From the NCBI GenBank assembly GCA_958295975.1, contig OY282446.1, positions 1,465,289 to 1,529,288 on the forward strand: a stretch of 64,000 nucleotides of DNA, given 5' to 3'. Origin of the DNA: Tepidiformaceae bacterium. Its GTDB lineage: Bacteria; Chloroflexota; Dehalococcoidia; Tepidiformales; Tepidiformaceae. The position numbers and the translations under genes are program-made. The stretch's first letter is position 1. Each line of letters begins with the position of its first letter. The notes below the pieces were generated by a model that was not told the DNA's origin, did no database searches, and worked only from the letters and a program-made list of their open reading frames with translations. Shown here piece by piece: positions 1 through 8,307 of the stretch.

Positions 1-813
1 ACCGTGCTCACGGACTCGTGGTATCCCGTCCCCTACGCCCACCACACGCCCGCCATGGTGGAGGCCGAGGACGACGTGATCGAGGAGTGGGAGTTCTTCT
101 GGGGCATCGCCCACCGCATGAACACGGAGATCAACCTGCCCGGCGGGCCGCTGCCCATGGACGCGAAGCCGACCACTGAGCAGGTGCTGGACGTGGTGGC
201 GGCGAAGTCCCGCATCCCGCTGGACCGCGTGCGCGCGGCGGACGGTGGCGGCGTCTTCGACGACGGCGAAGCCGTGCGCGTCGGCCCCAAGGCGGCGGGC
301 GTGGACGCGCGCCTGGACGCGGCCCCGCCGGACCTGGCCGAGGAGCTGCGCGAGGTGCGCGCGGAGCCGCTGGTGGAAGGCGCGGGCTACCTCCCCGGCG
401 AGGAGTTCACGCACCGCCTCATCAGCCGCCGCATGCGCGAGTTCTACAACTCCTCCGGGCGCGACATCGCCGGGCTGACGGCGCGCGACGGCGGCACCAA
501 CCCGGCCTTCATGAACCCGCGCGACGGGGCCGAGCACGGCATCGAGGACGGCGCCGTCGTCGAGATCGAGTCGAGCCGCGCCACCATCCTCGGCGTGGCC
601 GCCTTCAGCGACGACGTGCCCTCGGGCGTCATCTCCATGGCGCACTCGTGGGGCGACGTGCCCGCGCTCGACGCGGAGGTGCGCAGCATCGGCGGCAGCA
701 CCAACCGCCTCGTGAACAACGAGGAGGCGTACGACCCGATCACGGGCATGGCCCGCCAGAGCGCCATCCCCGTGAACGTCCGCCCCGCCAAAGTCCCCGT
801 GGCGGCGGGCTAG
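1..813 (+). CDS. Molybdopterin-dependent oxidoreductase, C-terminal part (5' end outside window)
   Basis: The reading frame is open at base 1, so only the last ~270 residues are visible. They resemble the C-terminal region of DMSO-reductase-type molybdopterin oxidoreductases, ending in the molybdopterin-dinucleotide-binding beta-barrel. Visible cues are the FMNPRDGAEHGIEDGAVV-type segment, typical of that domain (hydrophobic lead-in, then a GI.DGd.V turn), and a later ISMAHSWGD stretch. The substrate cannot be told from this part; the catalytic Ser/Cys/Sec ligand region and any Fe-S motif lie upstream. It stops 10 nt before a nitroreductase gene with a good Shine-Dalgarno site, suggesting one operon. 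Confidence 0.75.
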   Translation, partial: TVLTDSWYPVPYAHHTPAMVEAEDDVIEEWEFFWGIAHRMNTEINLPGGPLPMDAKPTTEQVLDVVAAKSRIPLDRVRAADGGGVFDDGEAVRVGPKAAGVDARLDAAPPDLAEELREVRAEPLVEGAGYLPGEEFTHRLISRRMREFYNSSGRDIAGLTARDGGTNPAFMNPRDGAEHGIEDGAVVEIESSRATILGVAAFSDDVPSGVISMAHSWGDVPALDAEVRSIGGSTNRLVNNEEAYDPITGMARQSAIPVNVRPAKVPVAAG

Positions 814-823
814 GAGGCGCGCG

Positions 824-1483
824 ATGACGGACGCCCGCTCCGGCACCAACGACCTCTGGGAGGCGATCTACACGCAGCGCGCCATCCGCCGCTGGCGGGA
901 CGAGCCCGTGCCCGATGCCCTCATCTGGAAGGTGATCGAGGCGGGCACGAAGGCGCCCTCCGGGAGCAACCTGCAGCCTTGGCGCTTCGTCGTCATCCGC
1001 GACGCGGAGACGCGCGAGGCCATCGCCGCCGAGCTGCGCCAGGGGCTGGAGAACCCCGGCCTGCGCCAGATGATCGACAACGCCATCAAGTCCGGCCCCA
1101 GGGGCGAGCGGCTGATGATGGCCGGGGCGAAAGGGCTCTTCGAGAACCTCGCCAGCGCGCCGGTGCTGATCGTGCCCTGCCTGTACGGGCTGCAGTCGCC
1201 CACGCAGGACCCGGCCACGCTGCTGGCGGGCAGCTCCATCTACCAGGCCGTGCAGAACATGATGCTGGCGGCGCGGGGGCTGGGGCTGGGCACGGTGATG
1301 ACGACCTTCCAGGGCGCAGTGGACGGCGTGCTGCGCGAGCGTTGCGGCATCCCCGCGGAGGCCACGCCCGCGGCCATCATCCCCATGGGCTTCCCCGACG
1401 CGAACTTCGGCCCGACCAACCGCAAGCCCGTCGAGGACGTGACCGGCTGGGAGCGCTGGGACGCGACGCGGGCGCGCGACTGA
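824..1483 (+). CDS. Nitroreductase-family FMN oxidoreductase
   Basis: A 219-residue protein of usual length for the nitroreductase family (FMN-dependent, typically dimeric, NAD(P)H-using). The N-terminal RAIRRWRDEPVPD and KAPSGSNLQPWRFVVI segments are the FMN-phosphate-binding signature, and GLGLGTVMTTF near residue 155 is the second conserved flavin-contact region. A strong AGGAGG lies just upstream of the ATG. It follows a molybdopterin oxidoreductase gene and precedes an unrecognised gene on the same strand. The true substrate (nitroaromatic, quinone, enoate or other) cannot be inferred. Confidence 0.88.
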   Translation: MTDARSGTNDLWEAIYTQRAIRRWRDEPVPDALIWKVIEAGTKAPSGSNLQPWRFVVIRDAETREAIAAELRQGLENPGLRQMIDNAIKSGPRGERLMMAGAKGLFENLASAPVLIVPCLYGLQSPTQDPATLLAGSSIYQAVQNMMLAARGLGLGTVMTTFQGAVDGVLRERCGIPAEATPAAIIPMGFPDANFGPTNRKPVEDVTGWERWDATRARD

Positions 1484-1510
1484 GGCCCGCCGCGTCCCCG
1501 ACGGGACGGC

Positions 1511-2248
1511 ATGATCGCGCTCTACCGCTTCTGGCCGGAGGCGCGCGAGGCCGTGCGCGCTTCCGTCGCGTCCGCCACCGCCACGCCCCTCCCCGCCGGG
1601 ACGGGCGCGACGCCCCTGGCGGAGGTCGTCACGACGCTGGGCGCGTACGACCTCGCCGTGCGCATGGAGACGGGGGACGGCGCGGGCGCGGACGCGACGG
1701 CGGCGCTGGCCGTGGCCCGGGCGATCCTGACTGGACGGCTGCGCCGCGTGGACGGCGGCTGGCTGGCCGCCATGACGCCGCCGCCGGTCGTCGCGCCGCC
1801 CGCCATCGACGCCTTTGCGGACCTCGCGGCGGAGACGCCCCTGTCGCTGCTGCGGGCGAAGGGCGGCTGGAACCTGGTGGCCGCCCCCGACCGCGAGACG
1901 TGGCTGACCTTCTCCATGACCTTCCTCAACCGGCGCACGTGGGAGCGCTTCGGCCCGCAGTCGGCCTGGCGCAGCCCCGACGTGAACGAGCTGGCCACGC
2001 TGGTGCTGGGCACGCACGATACGCAGGACGTGGAGGGCACCTGTCTCACCTACGGCATCCCCGGGCTGTCGCTGGCCGATGGGGGGGACGAGGCGCGGGC
2101 GGCGGAGTCCGGCGCCCCGCTGGCGGAATCGCTGCACTACGCCGCGCTCCTGCGGGGGGCCGACGCCCCGCTGCGGGAGGCGCTGGCCCCGCTCGGCTCC
2201 GACCTGTTTCTCGAGCGCCCGCATCAGGCGGGGGCCTTCCGCCCGTAG
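1511..2248 (+). CDS. Hypothetical protein, 245 aa
   Basis: I do not recognise this protein. It is soluble, rich in Ala and Leu, and has no signal peptide or membrane segment. A Trp/aromatic-rich central stretch (ETWLTFSMTFLNRRTWERFG) is the most distinctive part. It begins 27 nt after the nitroreductase stop on the same strand and its last 25 bases overlap the 3' end of the convergent radical-SAM gene. Codon use matches its neighbours, so it is probably a genuine chromosomal gene cotranscribed with the nitroreductase. Confidence 0.6.
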   Translation: MIALYRFWPEAREAVRASVASATATPLPAGTGATPLAEVVTTLGAYDLAVRMETGDGAGADATAALAVARAILTGRLRRVDGGWLAAMTPPPVVAPPAIDAFADLAAETPLSLLRAKGGWNLVAAPDRETWLTFSMTFLNRRTWERFGPQSAWRSPDVNELATLVLGTHDTQDVEGTCLTYGIPGLSLADGGDEARAAESGAPLAESLHYAALLRGADAPLREALAPLGSDLFLERPHQAGAFRP

Positions 2249-3270
2249 CAGGTGCGGCAGTAGTCGGGAACGTCGTCCTCGGCGATGGCCCGCCGCAGCT
2301 CGCGGTAGCGCTCGTTGTTCCAGATGTTGGCGAAGGGTTCCTCGAAGACGTTGCCCATCTTCACGACGCTGGAGTCGGCGATGACGCAGCAGGGCACGAC
2401 GTCGCCGTTGGCGGCCACGTAGGAGCGGTTCCAGGGCCAGGGGCAGGGCCGTTCGGACGAGTACACGGGCCCGGTCTCGACGTCGACGGCCACGCGCTTC
2501 GCGGCGCGCGCGATTTCCCCCGTCTCCAGCGGCTGCTCCCCCCGCAGGGCGAGCGGCGCCACGACGTTCGCCATGTCCTCCTTGCCCCAGTCGGTCAGCG
2601 CGGTGGTGACGGTCACCCGGTCGACGCCGAGTTCGTCCGCCAGCCGGATGATGTCGGGGACTTCGTGGGCGTTGCGGGAGGTGGCGACGGTCCGCAGCTC
2701 GATGCGCGGCTGCTCCGCGTCGCCGCGCCGCCGCACGAGGTCGGCGATGTTGGCGACGACCTTCGCGAAATTCCCGTTGACGCGAATCGCCTCGAAGGTC
2801 TCCGGCGTGGCCCCGTCGACGCTGAAGGCGACCCTCGTGTTCCCGAGGGAGGCGAGGCGGGAGGCGATGGCGTCCGTGGAGATCGAGCCGTTGGTGGTGA
2901 ACGACATGGCGATGCCGCGGCGCTCCCCCTCCTCCAGCATGGCCGGCAGGTCCCGATGCAGCAGGGGTTCGCCCATGCCCTGCAATTTGATTTCGCGCAG
3001 CATCGGGAGCGCGTCCAGCAGCCCGCGGAAGCGCGCGGGGTCCAGCGTCGTGGCCTTCCTCGACCAGTGCGTCACCTGGCAGTGGTCGCAGGCGAAGTTG
3101 CAGGCGTCGATGGGCTCGACGTCGAGCCTGACGGGCAGGAAGGGCATGGAGCGCCAGCGCAGCCGCTTGGCCAGACGCATGCCGATGAGGTGGTACGCCT
3201 TGAGCAAGCCGCGCGGCTCCCGCAGCAGGCGGCGGAGCTTCCCGATGGCCGCGGGGGCGCGGGCGGCCAT
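2224..3270 (-). CDS. Radical SAM protein with SPASM domain
   Basis: 348 residues. The radical-SAM cluster motif CNFACDHC (CxxxCxxC) is at about residues 56-63, followed by the LQGMGEPLL turn (the GGE-type SAM contact) and a normal TIM-barrel. A C-terminal SPASM-like auxiliary Fe-S region has Cys residues in CPWPW, VVPCCVIAD and CRTCYG. Such enzymes modify peptides or act in cofactor synthesis and maturation; no precursor peptide is visible nearby. It starts 1 nt after the stop of the upstream MDR gene, so it is the last gene of a Rieske/MDR/radical-SAM operon. Which substrate it modifies is unknown. Confidence 0.85.
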   Translation of the reverse strand: MAARAPAAIGKLRRLLREPRGLLKAYHLIGMRLAKRLRWRSMPFLPVRLDVEPIDACNFACDHCQVTHWSRKATTLDPARFRGLLDALPMLREIKLQGMGEPLLHRDLPAMLEEGERRGIAMSFTTNGSISTDAIASRLASLGNTRVAFSVDGATPETFEAIRVNGNFAKVVANIADLVRRRGDAEQPRIELRTVATSRNAHEVPDIIRLADELGVDRVTVTTALTDWGKEDMANVVAPLALRGEQPLETGEIARAAKRVAVDVETGPVYSSERPCPWPWNRSYVAANGDVVPCCVIADSSVVKMGNVFEEPFANIWNNERYRELRRAIAEDDVPDYCRTCYGRKAPA

Positions 3271-3271
3271 G

Positions 3272-4303
3272 TCAGCGCAGGGGCTCGATGACCATCACCG
3301 CCTGGCCCGCGATCTCGCCGTTCTCCAGCATCTGCGTGACCTCGTTCACCTGCTCGATGGTGCAGCGGTAGGCGACGATGGTCTGGAGGGGCAGCCGCCC
3401 GTCCTCCAGCCACGCGAGCAGCGTGGCGGCGTCCGCGTCGGGGTCGGGCGCGTCGGGCAGGGCGTAGCCGCTGGCGGCGGCGATGGCGGCCAGTTCCGCG
3501 CGGCGCGCCTCCGTGCCGGGGCTGGCGAGGGCGACGGCGCTCCCGCCCTCGCGCACGGGTCCGCGCCCCGGGCGCGCGTCCGCCTCGTACTCGTGGAGAC
3601 AGTCGAGCAGGCGGTCCACGCCGCCGGGGGCGAGTTCGGCGATGCGCGCGACGGCGGCGGCGGGGCCGAGGTCGAGCGCGTGCGCCGCTCCCAGGGCGCG
3701 GGCGGCGGCGAGGCGGGCGGGGTCGCGATCGACGGCGATGACGGGGTCCGCGCCCGCGGCGACGGCGGCGGCGATGGCGGCGAGGCCCATGCCCGCGCAT
3801 CCGAAGACGGCCACGCTTTCGCCCGCGGCCACGCCCACCGCGCGCACGGCGGCCAGCGCGAGCATGACCGTGTCGCCGAGCACGGCGGCGGCCTCCTTGT
3901 CGGGCAGGTCGGGGATGGGCACGAGGAAGCGCTCGTCCACGACGGCGTTCGTGGCCCACGTGCCCGTGGGCGGCGCCTCCGCCACCGTGCCGTCGTCGAA
4001 TTCGATGGCGGGCAGCTGCGGATCGCCCCCGGCGGCGGGCCACGGGGTCACGAGCACGGCGTCGCCGGGGGCCACGCGCGTCACGCCCCCGCCGACGGCG
4101 AGCACCTGCGCCGTGCCCTCCCGTCCGGGGATGACGGGGACGGGCTGGGGCTCCTCGATCTGGTGGAGCTGGGCGTGCCCGACGCCCGCGGCGTACAGCT
4201 CGACGAGCGCCTGCCGCGGGCCCGGATCGGGCAGCTCCAGCTCCTGGATGGCGCAGACGCCGTAGTCGCCCTCGAGGACGACGACGCGGGCGGGTTCGGG
4301 CAC
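3272..4303 (-). CDS. MDR-superfamily dehydrogenase/reductase lacking the usual catalytic zinc ligands
   Basis: 343 residues with the GroES-like N-domain and a Rossmann NAD(P)-binding domain (VAVFGCAGMGLAA, near residue 165). It aligns with zinc alcohol dehydrogenases, but the two best-known zinc ligands are replaced: the GVCHTDLH-type Cys reads GVGHAQLH and the GHEG His reads GREG. The four-Cys structural zinc loop is also absent. It may therefore act as a zinc-independent quinone-reductase or enoyl-reductase type enzyme. It lies between a Rieske oxygenase gene (17 nt upstream) and a radical-SAM gene (1 nt downstream), consistent with cotranscription. Confidence 0.78.
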   Translation of the reverse strand: MPEPARVVVLEGDYGVCAIQELELPDPGPRQALVELYAAGVGHAQLHQIEEPQPVPVIPGREGTAQVLAVGGGVTRVAPGDAVLVTPWPAAGGDPQLPAIEFDDGTVAEAPPTGTWATNAVVDERFLVPIPDLPDKEAAAVLGDTVMLALAAVRAVGVAAGESVAVFGCAGMGLAAIAAAVAAGADPVIAVDRDPARLAAARALGAAHALDLGPAAAVARIAELAPGGVDRLLDCLHEYEADARPGRGPVREGGSAVALASPGTEARRAELAAIAAASGYALPDAPDPDADAATLLAWLEDGRLPLQTIVAYRCTIEQVNEVTQMLENGEIAGQAVMVIEPLR

Positions 4304-4319
4304 GGACGCCTCCCGCGGG

Positions 4320-5675
4320 CTAGCGCTCGACGTAGGGGCCGAGCAGCTGGGGCACGCGCAGCTCCGCGGGGATGCGTTCGGGGCCGATCATGCGGTCCGT
4401 CTGCTCCGCGCAGTTCCAGATGCGGCGCTCCTGATAGCTCACGGGCATGCCCGTCAGCCCGGGGGAGTTGAGCGACTTCTGCATGGGGGCCATGTTGCGC
4501 GTGTCCTCCTCCATGACCATGTCGAAGCCGTCGAGGCGCATCTTCCACACCTCCGCGGAGGGGCCGGAAAGGGCGGGGGAGGGGCCGTCGCCCCAATCGA
4601 CGGCGAAGGTGATCCACTCGAAGCGCGTGGTCCCCACGTCCAGCGGCCAGGCGAGGAGGAAGGGCATGCCCGTGGCGCTCACGGGCGTGATCAGGTTGGG
4701 GAAGGCGCTGAAGGCCGTGCTCGTGCAGCGCGTCATGCCGTTCACGGTGGGGATTTCGACCATGCCCGACTGGGGCGCGCCGAAGGACTTGCGGTCGAGG
4801 TCCTGCCGCCAGTCGAGCTGGTGCTCCATGCCCGTCATCTGCGCGGCGCGCTTGGACAGGGGCGTGATCATGCGCGAGTGGCCGTTGGGCAGCACGCCCA
4901 TCGTCGCCCCCCGCTGGTCGAGCCCGGAGACGCCCGCCTTCTGATGGATGTGCTTGAAGTGGTAGACCTCCTGGAAGGCCTCGACCGTGACCTTCCAGTT
5001 GCAGGGGATGATGGTCCAGCGCTTGTCGACCATGCGCAGCGTGGCCCCCTGGAACATGGCCATCTGCTCGGGCAGGGGGTGGAGCCAGTCGAGCAGCGGC
5101 TCCGCGTCGGGGTCGCGGTTGATGAAGACCCAGCCGTCCCAGCTCTCGCAGCGCAGCTCTTCGATGGCGCGCAGCTCGTCGGGGACGCCCGCCTTGTCGC
5201 CCACGAAGCGCCCCGTGGTGAAGTCGTAGAGGTGGCCCTCCTCGGGGCAGCGCAGCACGCCGCCGGGCAGCTTGCGGCGCGGGAACTCCTGCTGGTACTG
5301 GAGGTTGGCGCCGGCGGAGTCGAACTCCTTCCAGTGAAAGAGGTCGCCGTCGTCGGGCGCGTCGAGCAGGGGGGAGCCGTGGACGCAGGCGTTGCGGAAG
5401 GCGTGGATGGCCCCGTCCTCGCCGCGCACGAGCACGACGGAGACGCCCACGTGGTCCCACATCTGGTAGCAGCCGGGCTCCGGCAGCTCCTCCTCGCGCG
5501 TCGCGTAGAGCCACGCGCGCGCCCAGAGGTGCTCCATCTCCAGGTCGAAGAACTCCCGGCTGCGGTAGCGTCCGGCGGGGATGTCGGGGAACTTGGGAAA
5601 GCCCTCCGGCGGCCCCTCGCGCGAGAACTCGTAGAGGATCTCCCGCTTCAGCTGTTCGACGAGCGCTTCGCGCAT
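4320..5675 (-). CDS. Rieske-type aromatic-ring-hydroxylating oxygenase, alpha subunit, with atypical cluster motif
   Basis: 451 residues, the normal length for ring-hydroxylating oxygenase large subunits. The N-terminal Rieske domain has NACVHG (first C-x-H pair, ~residues 95-97), but the second pair, normally CPYHGW, reads CPEEGHLYDF: the His is replaced by Glu, with a His two residues later. The gap between the two pairs is also much longer than usual (~45 residues). The catalytic domain keeps the mononuclear iron site: NWKVTVEAF followed by YHFKHIH (H-x4-H) and a distal EED acid. First gene of a minus-strand operon with the MDR and radical-SAM genes. No ferredoxin or reductase partner is adjacent. 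Confidence 0.82.
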   Translation of the reverse strand: MREALVEQLKREILYEFSREGPPEGFPKFPDIPAGRYRSREFFDLEMEHLWARAWLYATREEELPEPGCYQMWDHVGVSVVLVRGEDGAIHAFRNACVHGSPLLDAPDDGDLFHWKEFDSAGANLQYQQEFPRRKLPGGVLRCPEEGHLYDFTTGRFVGDKAGVPDELRAIEELRCESWDGWVFINRDPDAEPLLDWLHPLPEQMAMFQGATLRMVDKRWTIIPCNWKVTVEAFQEVYHFKHIHQKAGVSGLDQRGATMGVLPNGHSRMITPLSKRAAQMTGMEHQLDWRQDLDRKSFGAPQSGMVEIPTVNGMTRCTSTAFSAFPNLITPVSATGMPFLLAWPLDVGTTRFEWITFAVDWGDGPSPALSGPSAEVWKMRLDGFDMVMEEDTRNMAPMQKSLNSPGLTGMPVSYQERRIWNCAEQTDRMIGPERIPAELRVPQLLGPYVER

Positions 5676-5766
5676 GGCGTCCCCCCGCGCGATGGGCGCT
5701 GGCGCCGCCGCTCGCGCCCTGCCATTCTACCCGCCGCCGCGGGGCGCGGCGCAAGGAGGGACGCGC

Positions 5767-6108
5767 ATGATCCGCCACATCGTCGCCATCACCCTGCGGG
5801 AGGACGCGCCCGCCGCCGACATCGAGGCCTTCTTCGCGGAGCTGGGGCCGATCAGCCGCCACCCGCTGGCGATCGACTACCGCTGCGGCTGGAACTTCCA
5901 GACCATCGGGGCGCCCTGCGAGATCGCCATCTCCTGCGCCTTCGCCACGCGCGCCGATCTGGACGAGTACATGGCCTCGCCCGACCACGCGCCGCCGGGG
6001 GCGATCCTGCAGCGCATCGCCGAGCGCTACAGCGTCATCGATTACGAGGAGGGGTCGATCGAGGCGGCGGGGGCGGCCACGCGCGCGGAACGGGAGGCGC
6101 GGGCATGA
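5767..6108 (+). CDS. Dabb-domain (stress-responsive A/B barrel) protein
   Basis: 113 residues beginning MIRHIVAITLRED, the typical first strand of the dimeric alpha/beta-barrel Dabb fold, with a later HAPPGAILQRIAERYSVIDYE end-strand. I chose the ATG at 5767 because AAGGAGGG lies just before it; an upstream in-frame ATG at 5674 would give an unlikely low-complexity leader. The stop overlaps the next start (ATGA) so translation is coupled to the ThDP enzyme. Dabb proteins are small ligand-binding or cyclase/hydrolase-like proteins; the role here is probably accessory to the neighbouring catabolic enzymes. Confidence 0.8.
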   Translation: MIRHIVAITLREDAPAADIEAFFAELGPISRHPLAIDYRCGWNFQTIGAPCEIAISCAFATRADLDEYMASPDHAPPGAILQRIAERYSVIDYEEGSIEAAGAATRAEREARA

Positions 6109-7748
6109 CGGAGCTGAACGGCGGCCAGATCATCGCGCGCCAGCTGAAGGCGGCGGGCATCGACACGGCCTTCGGCGTGGTGGCCGGGCCGATGATCGAG
6201 GTCATGGCGGCCATGGAGCGCGAGGGCATCACGGTGGTGAACTGCCGCCACGAAGTGTCTGCGGGCTTCGCGGCCTCCGCCTGGGGCTGGACCACGGGCA
6301 AGCCGGGCGTGCTGGTGACGGGCTCCGGCCCCGCCCTCACGAACGCGGTCACGCCCATGTACGTGGCCACGGAGAGCGCCATGCCGCTGGTCGTGCTGGG
6401 CGGCTCCTCGCCGGGCGCCCAGCGCGGGCTCGGGGCCTTCCAGGAGGCCGACCAGACGGCCTTCGCCGCGCCCGCCTGCAAGTGGACGGCGCAGGTGGAC
6501 GGGCAGGCGCGCATCGCCGAGTACGTGCACCTGGCGCTGGGGCGCGCGCTGGGCGGGCGGCCCGGCGCGGTCTACCTCGATTTCCCCGCGGAGCTGATCC
6601 GCGCGCCCTTCGACGAGGCGGAGGTGCGCTGGCGCCAGCGTTCGCCCGACGTCGCGCGCGCGCATCCCGATCCGGCGGCGCTGGAGGCGGTGGCGGACAT
6701 GCTGGCGGAAGCGGAGCGCCCGCTCGTCATCCTGGGCAAGGGCGCGGGCTGGGCGGAGGCCTCCGGCGCGCTCGAACGGCTGGTGAACCGCGGCATCCCC
6801 TTCGTGGCCTCGCCCATGGGCCGCGGGGCCATCCCCGACGACCACCCGCTCTTCATGAACGCGGCGCGCTCGGCGGCGCTGGGCGGGGCCGACGCCGTGC
6901 TCATGGTCGGCGGGCGCTTCAACTGGGTCTTCCAGTTCGGCCAGCCGCCGCGCTTCGCCCCGGACGTCCGCATCGCCCAGATCGACGTGGTGGCGGAGGA
7001 GTTCTGGAGCGGCGCGGACGTGGAGATCGGCATCGTGGCCGATTGCGCCGTGGCGGTGGACCAGCTCGACGGCCTGCTGGTGGCGCGCGCGCTGCGCTCG
7101 GCCTCCGGCGGCTGGACGGAGACGCTGGCGGAGGCGCGCGCCCGCAACGAGGCGCGCACGGCGGAGGCCATGGCCTCCGACGAGGTGCCGATCAACCACT
7201 TCCGCCTGCTGCGCGAGGTGCGCGACCAGCTCGACCGCGACGCCGCCGTGGCCGTGGACGCGGAGCTGACGATGGGCGTGGCGCGGGCGGCCCTGCCCAG
7301 CTTCGGCGCGCGCCTGCGCTTCAACTCCGGCACCACCGGCTGCATGGGCACGGGTCTGCCCTATGCCATCGGGGCCAAGCTGGCGCGCCCCGACCGGCAG
7401 GCCGTGGCCGTGCTCGGCGACTACGCCTTCGGGGCGGCGGCCATGGAGGTGGAGACGGCGGCGCGCGTCGGCGCCAACGTGGTCATCGTCGTCTCCAACA
7501 ACGCGGGCATCGCGGGGCACTCCATCCAGGACCGCCTGTTCGCGCCCGATGCGCCCCCCATCGCGGCGCTGCTGCCCGCGGCCTACGAGAAGGCGGTGGA
7601 GATGGTCGGGGGCTGGGCGCGCCGCGTCGAGGATCCGGCGGACATCGCCCCCGCCCTGCGCGAGGCGCTGGCGGCGGACACGGTGGCCCTCCTGAACGTG
7701 ATCACGGACCCGAAGGGCAGCCGCTCCGGCTCGGCCTACCTGGGGTAG
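6105..7748 (+). CDS. Thiamine-diphosphate-dependent enzyme (2-hydroxyacyl-CoA lyase / oxalyl-CoA decarboxylase-like)
   Basis: 547 residues with the three-domain layout of the acetolactate-synthase/oxalyl-CoA-decarboxylase superfamily. The catalytic Glu sits in CRHEVSAGFAASA (~residue 48). The central domain contains the LVILGKGAGW segment. The C-terminal ThDP/metal motif starts GDYAFGAAAMEVET and ends at VVSNN, as in 2-hydroxyacyl-CoA lyases and oxalyl-CoA decarboxylases. The ATG overlaps the Dabb stop by four bases. Substrate is not certain; acetolactate synthase proper is less likely because no regulatory subunit is adjacent. Confidence 0.8.
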   Translation: MTELNGGQIIARQLKAAGIDTAFGVVAGPMIEVMAAMEREGITVVNCRHEVSAGFAASAWGWTTGKPGVLVTGSGPALTNAVTPMYVATESAMPLVVLGGSSPGAQRGLGAFQEADQTAFAAPACKWTAQVDGQARIAEYVHLALGRALGGRPGAVYLDFPAELIRAPFDEAEVRWRQRSPDVARAHPDPAALEAVADMLAEAERPLVILGKGAGWAEASGALERLVNRGIPFVASPMGRGAIPDDHPLFMNAARSAALGGADAVLMVGGRFNWVFQFGQPPRFAPDVRIAQIDVVAEEFWSGADVEIGIVADCAVAVDQLDGLLVARALRSASGGWTETLAEARARNEARTAEAMASDEVPINHFRLLREVRDQLDRDAAVAVDAELTMGVARAALPSFGARLRFNSGTTGCMGTGLPYAIGAKLARPDRQAVAVLGDYAFGAAAMEVETAARVGANVVIVVSNNAGIAGHSIQDRLFAPDAPPIAALLPAAYEKAVEMVGGWARRVEDPADIAPALREALAADTVALLNVITDPKGSRSGSAYLG

Positions 7749-7776
7749 GGACCGGGCCGCGGGGGCTTCCATCCGC

Positions 7777-7782
7777 TAGAAT
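7777..7782 (+). promoter_or_regulatory. -10 box of leaderless promoter (TAGAAT)
   Basis: TAGAAT ends 6 nt before the ATG at 7789, too close for a Shine-Dalgarno leader, so transcription probably starts at or next to the ATG. The same geometry recurs at many genes in the window. Confidence 0.5.
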
Positions 7783-7788
7783 GTCCGC

Positions 7789-8307
7789 ATGAGCGACGAG
7801 ACCGCGCCCCTCCTGCGCCTCGCGCGCGACGACGAACTGCCCGAACCGCTGCGCGCGCGCACGGATGCCGTGACGCGCGTGTTCGGGCACAACGCCCGCC
7901 TGCTGCGGGCGTGGAACGAGTGGTACCGCCCCCTCATCCGCGACGGGGCCGTGTCCGCGCGCCTCAAGGAGCTGGTGCGGCTGCGCGTGGCGCAGCTCAA
8001 CGCCTGCGAGTTCTGACAGGCCGCGCGGCTTCCCCTGTCAGGGGAAGGAGAGACGCTGGAGGAGGCCACCGTCGCCAAAATCGCGCGCTGGGGCGACGCG
8101 GACTTCACCGAGGCCGAGAAGGCCGCCTTCCACTACGCCGAGCGGCTGGTCGTGGACCACGCCAACATCGACGGGGCGCTGTTCGACGAGCTGCGCCGCT
8201 TCTACACGGAGGAGCAGATCGTGGAGCTGGGCTGGGCCGTCGTCAGCTACCTGGGCTTCGGGCGGCTGATCCATTCGTTCGGGCTGAAGCCGGAGGGGAC
8301 GCTGTGA
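7789..8307 (+). CDS. Carboxymuconolactone decarboxylase/AhpD-like selenoprotein (CxxU, in-frame UGA at 8014-8016)
   Basis: A conventional reading stops after 75 codons at NACEF-UGA. The same frame continues for 96 more sense codons (QAARLPL...) to a TGA at 8305, giving a 172-residue protein of normal CMD/AhpD size. The UGA (codon 76) stands precisely at the second Cys of the family CxxC redox motif: Cys73-Glu-Phe-[76], followed by QAAR as in C-x-x-C-x-x-x-R. A 7-bp hairpin with a UGUCA loop starts 12 nt downstream, inside the coding sequence, as bacterial SECIS elements do. I infer selenocysteine insertion and a thiol/selenol peroxidase-type or redox role. The stop overlaps the GTG of the esterase gene. 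A nonsense mutation is the alternative but would not explain position plus hairpin. Confidence 0.85.
8029..8047 (+). promoter_or_regulatory. Candidate bacterial SECIS hairpin
   Basis: CTTCCCC (8029-8035) pairs perfectly with GGGGAAG (8041-8047) around the 5-nt loop UGUCA, whose second base is G. The loop begins 19 nt after the UGA at 8014-8016, within the spacing and loop rules known for bacterial SECIS elements (short apical loop with a G in its first two bases). It lies within the coding frame of the CMD gene. Confidence 0.75.

Noticed and set aside
979-3291. Very long ORFs antisense or out of frame (e.g. 770 aa over nitroreductase/radical-SAM)
   Set aside because: High-GC codon shadows: no family resemblance, low-complexity Arg/Ala/Gly composition, and they contradict strong genes in other frames.
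8014-8016. UGA at 8014 as simple nonsense mutation or sequencing error
   Set aside because: It sits exactly at the redox Cys, is followed by a SECIS-like hairpin, and the same configuration occurs at a second CMD gene.
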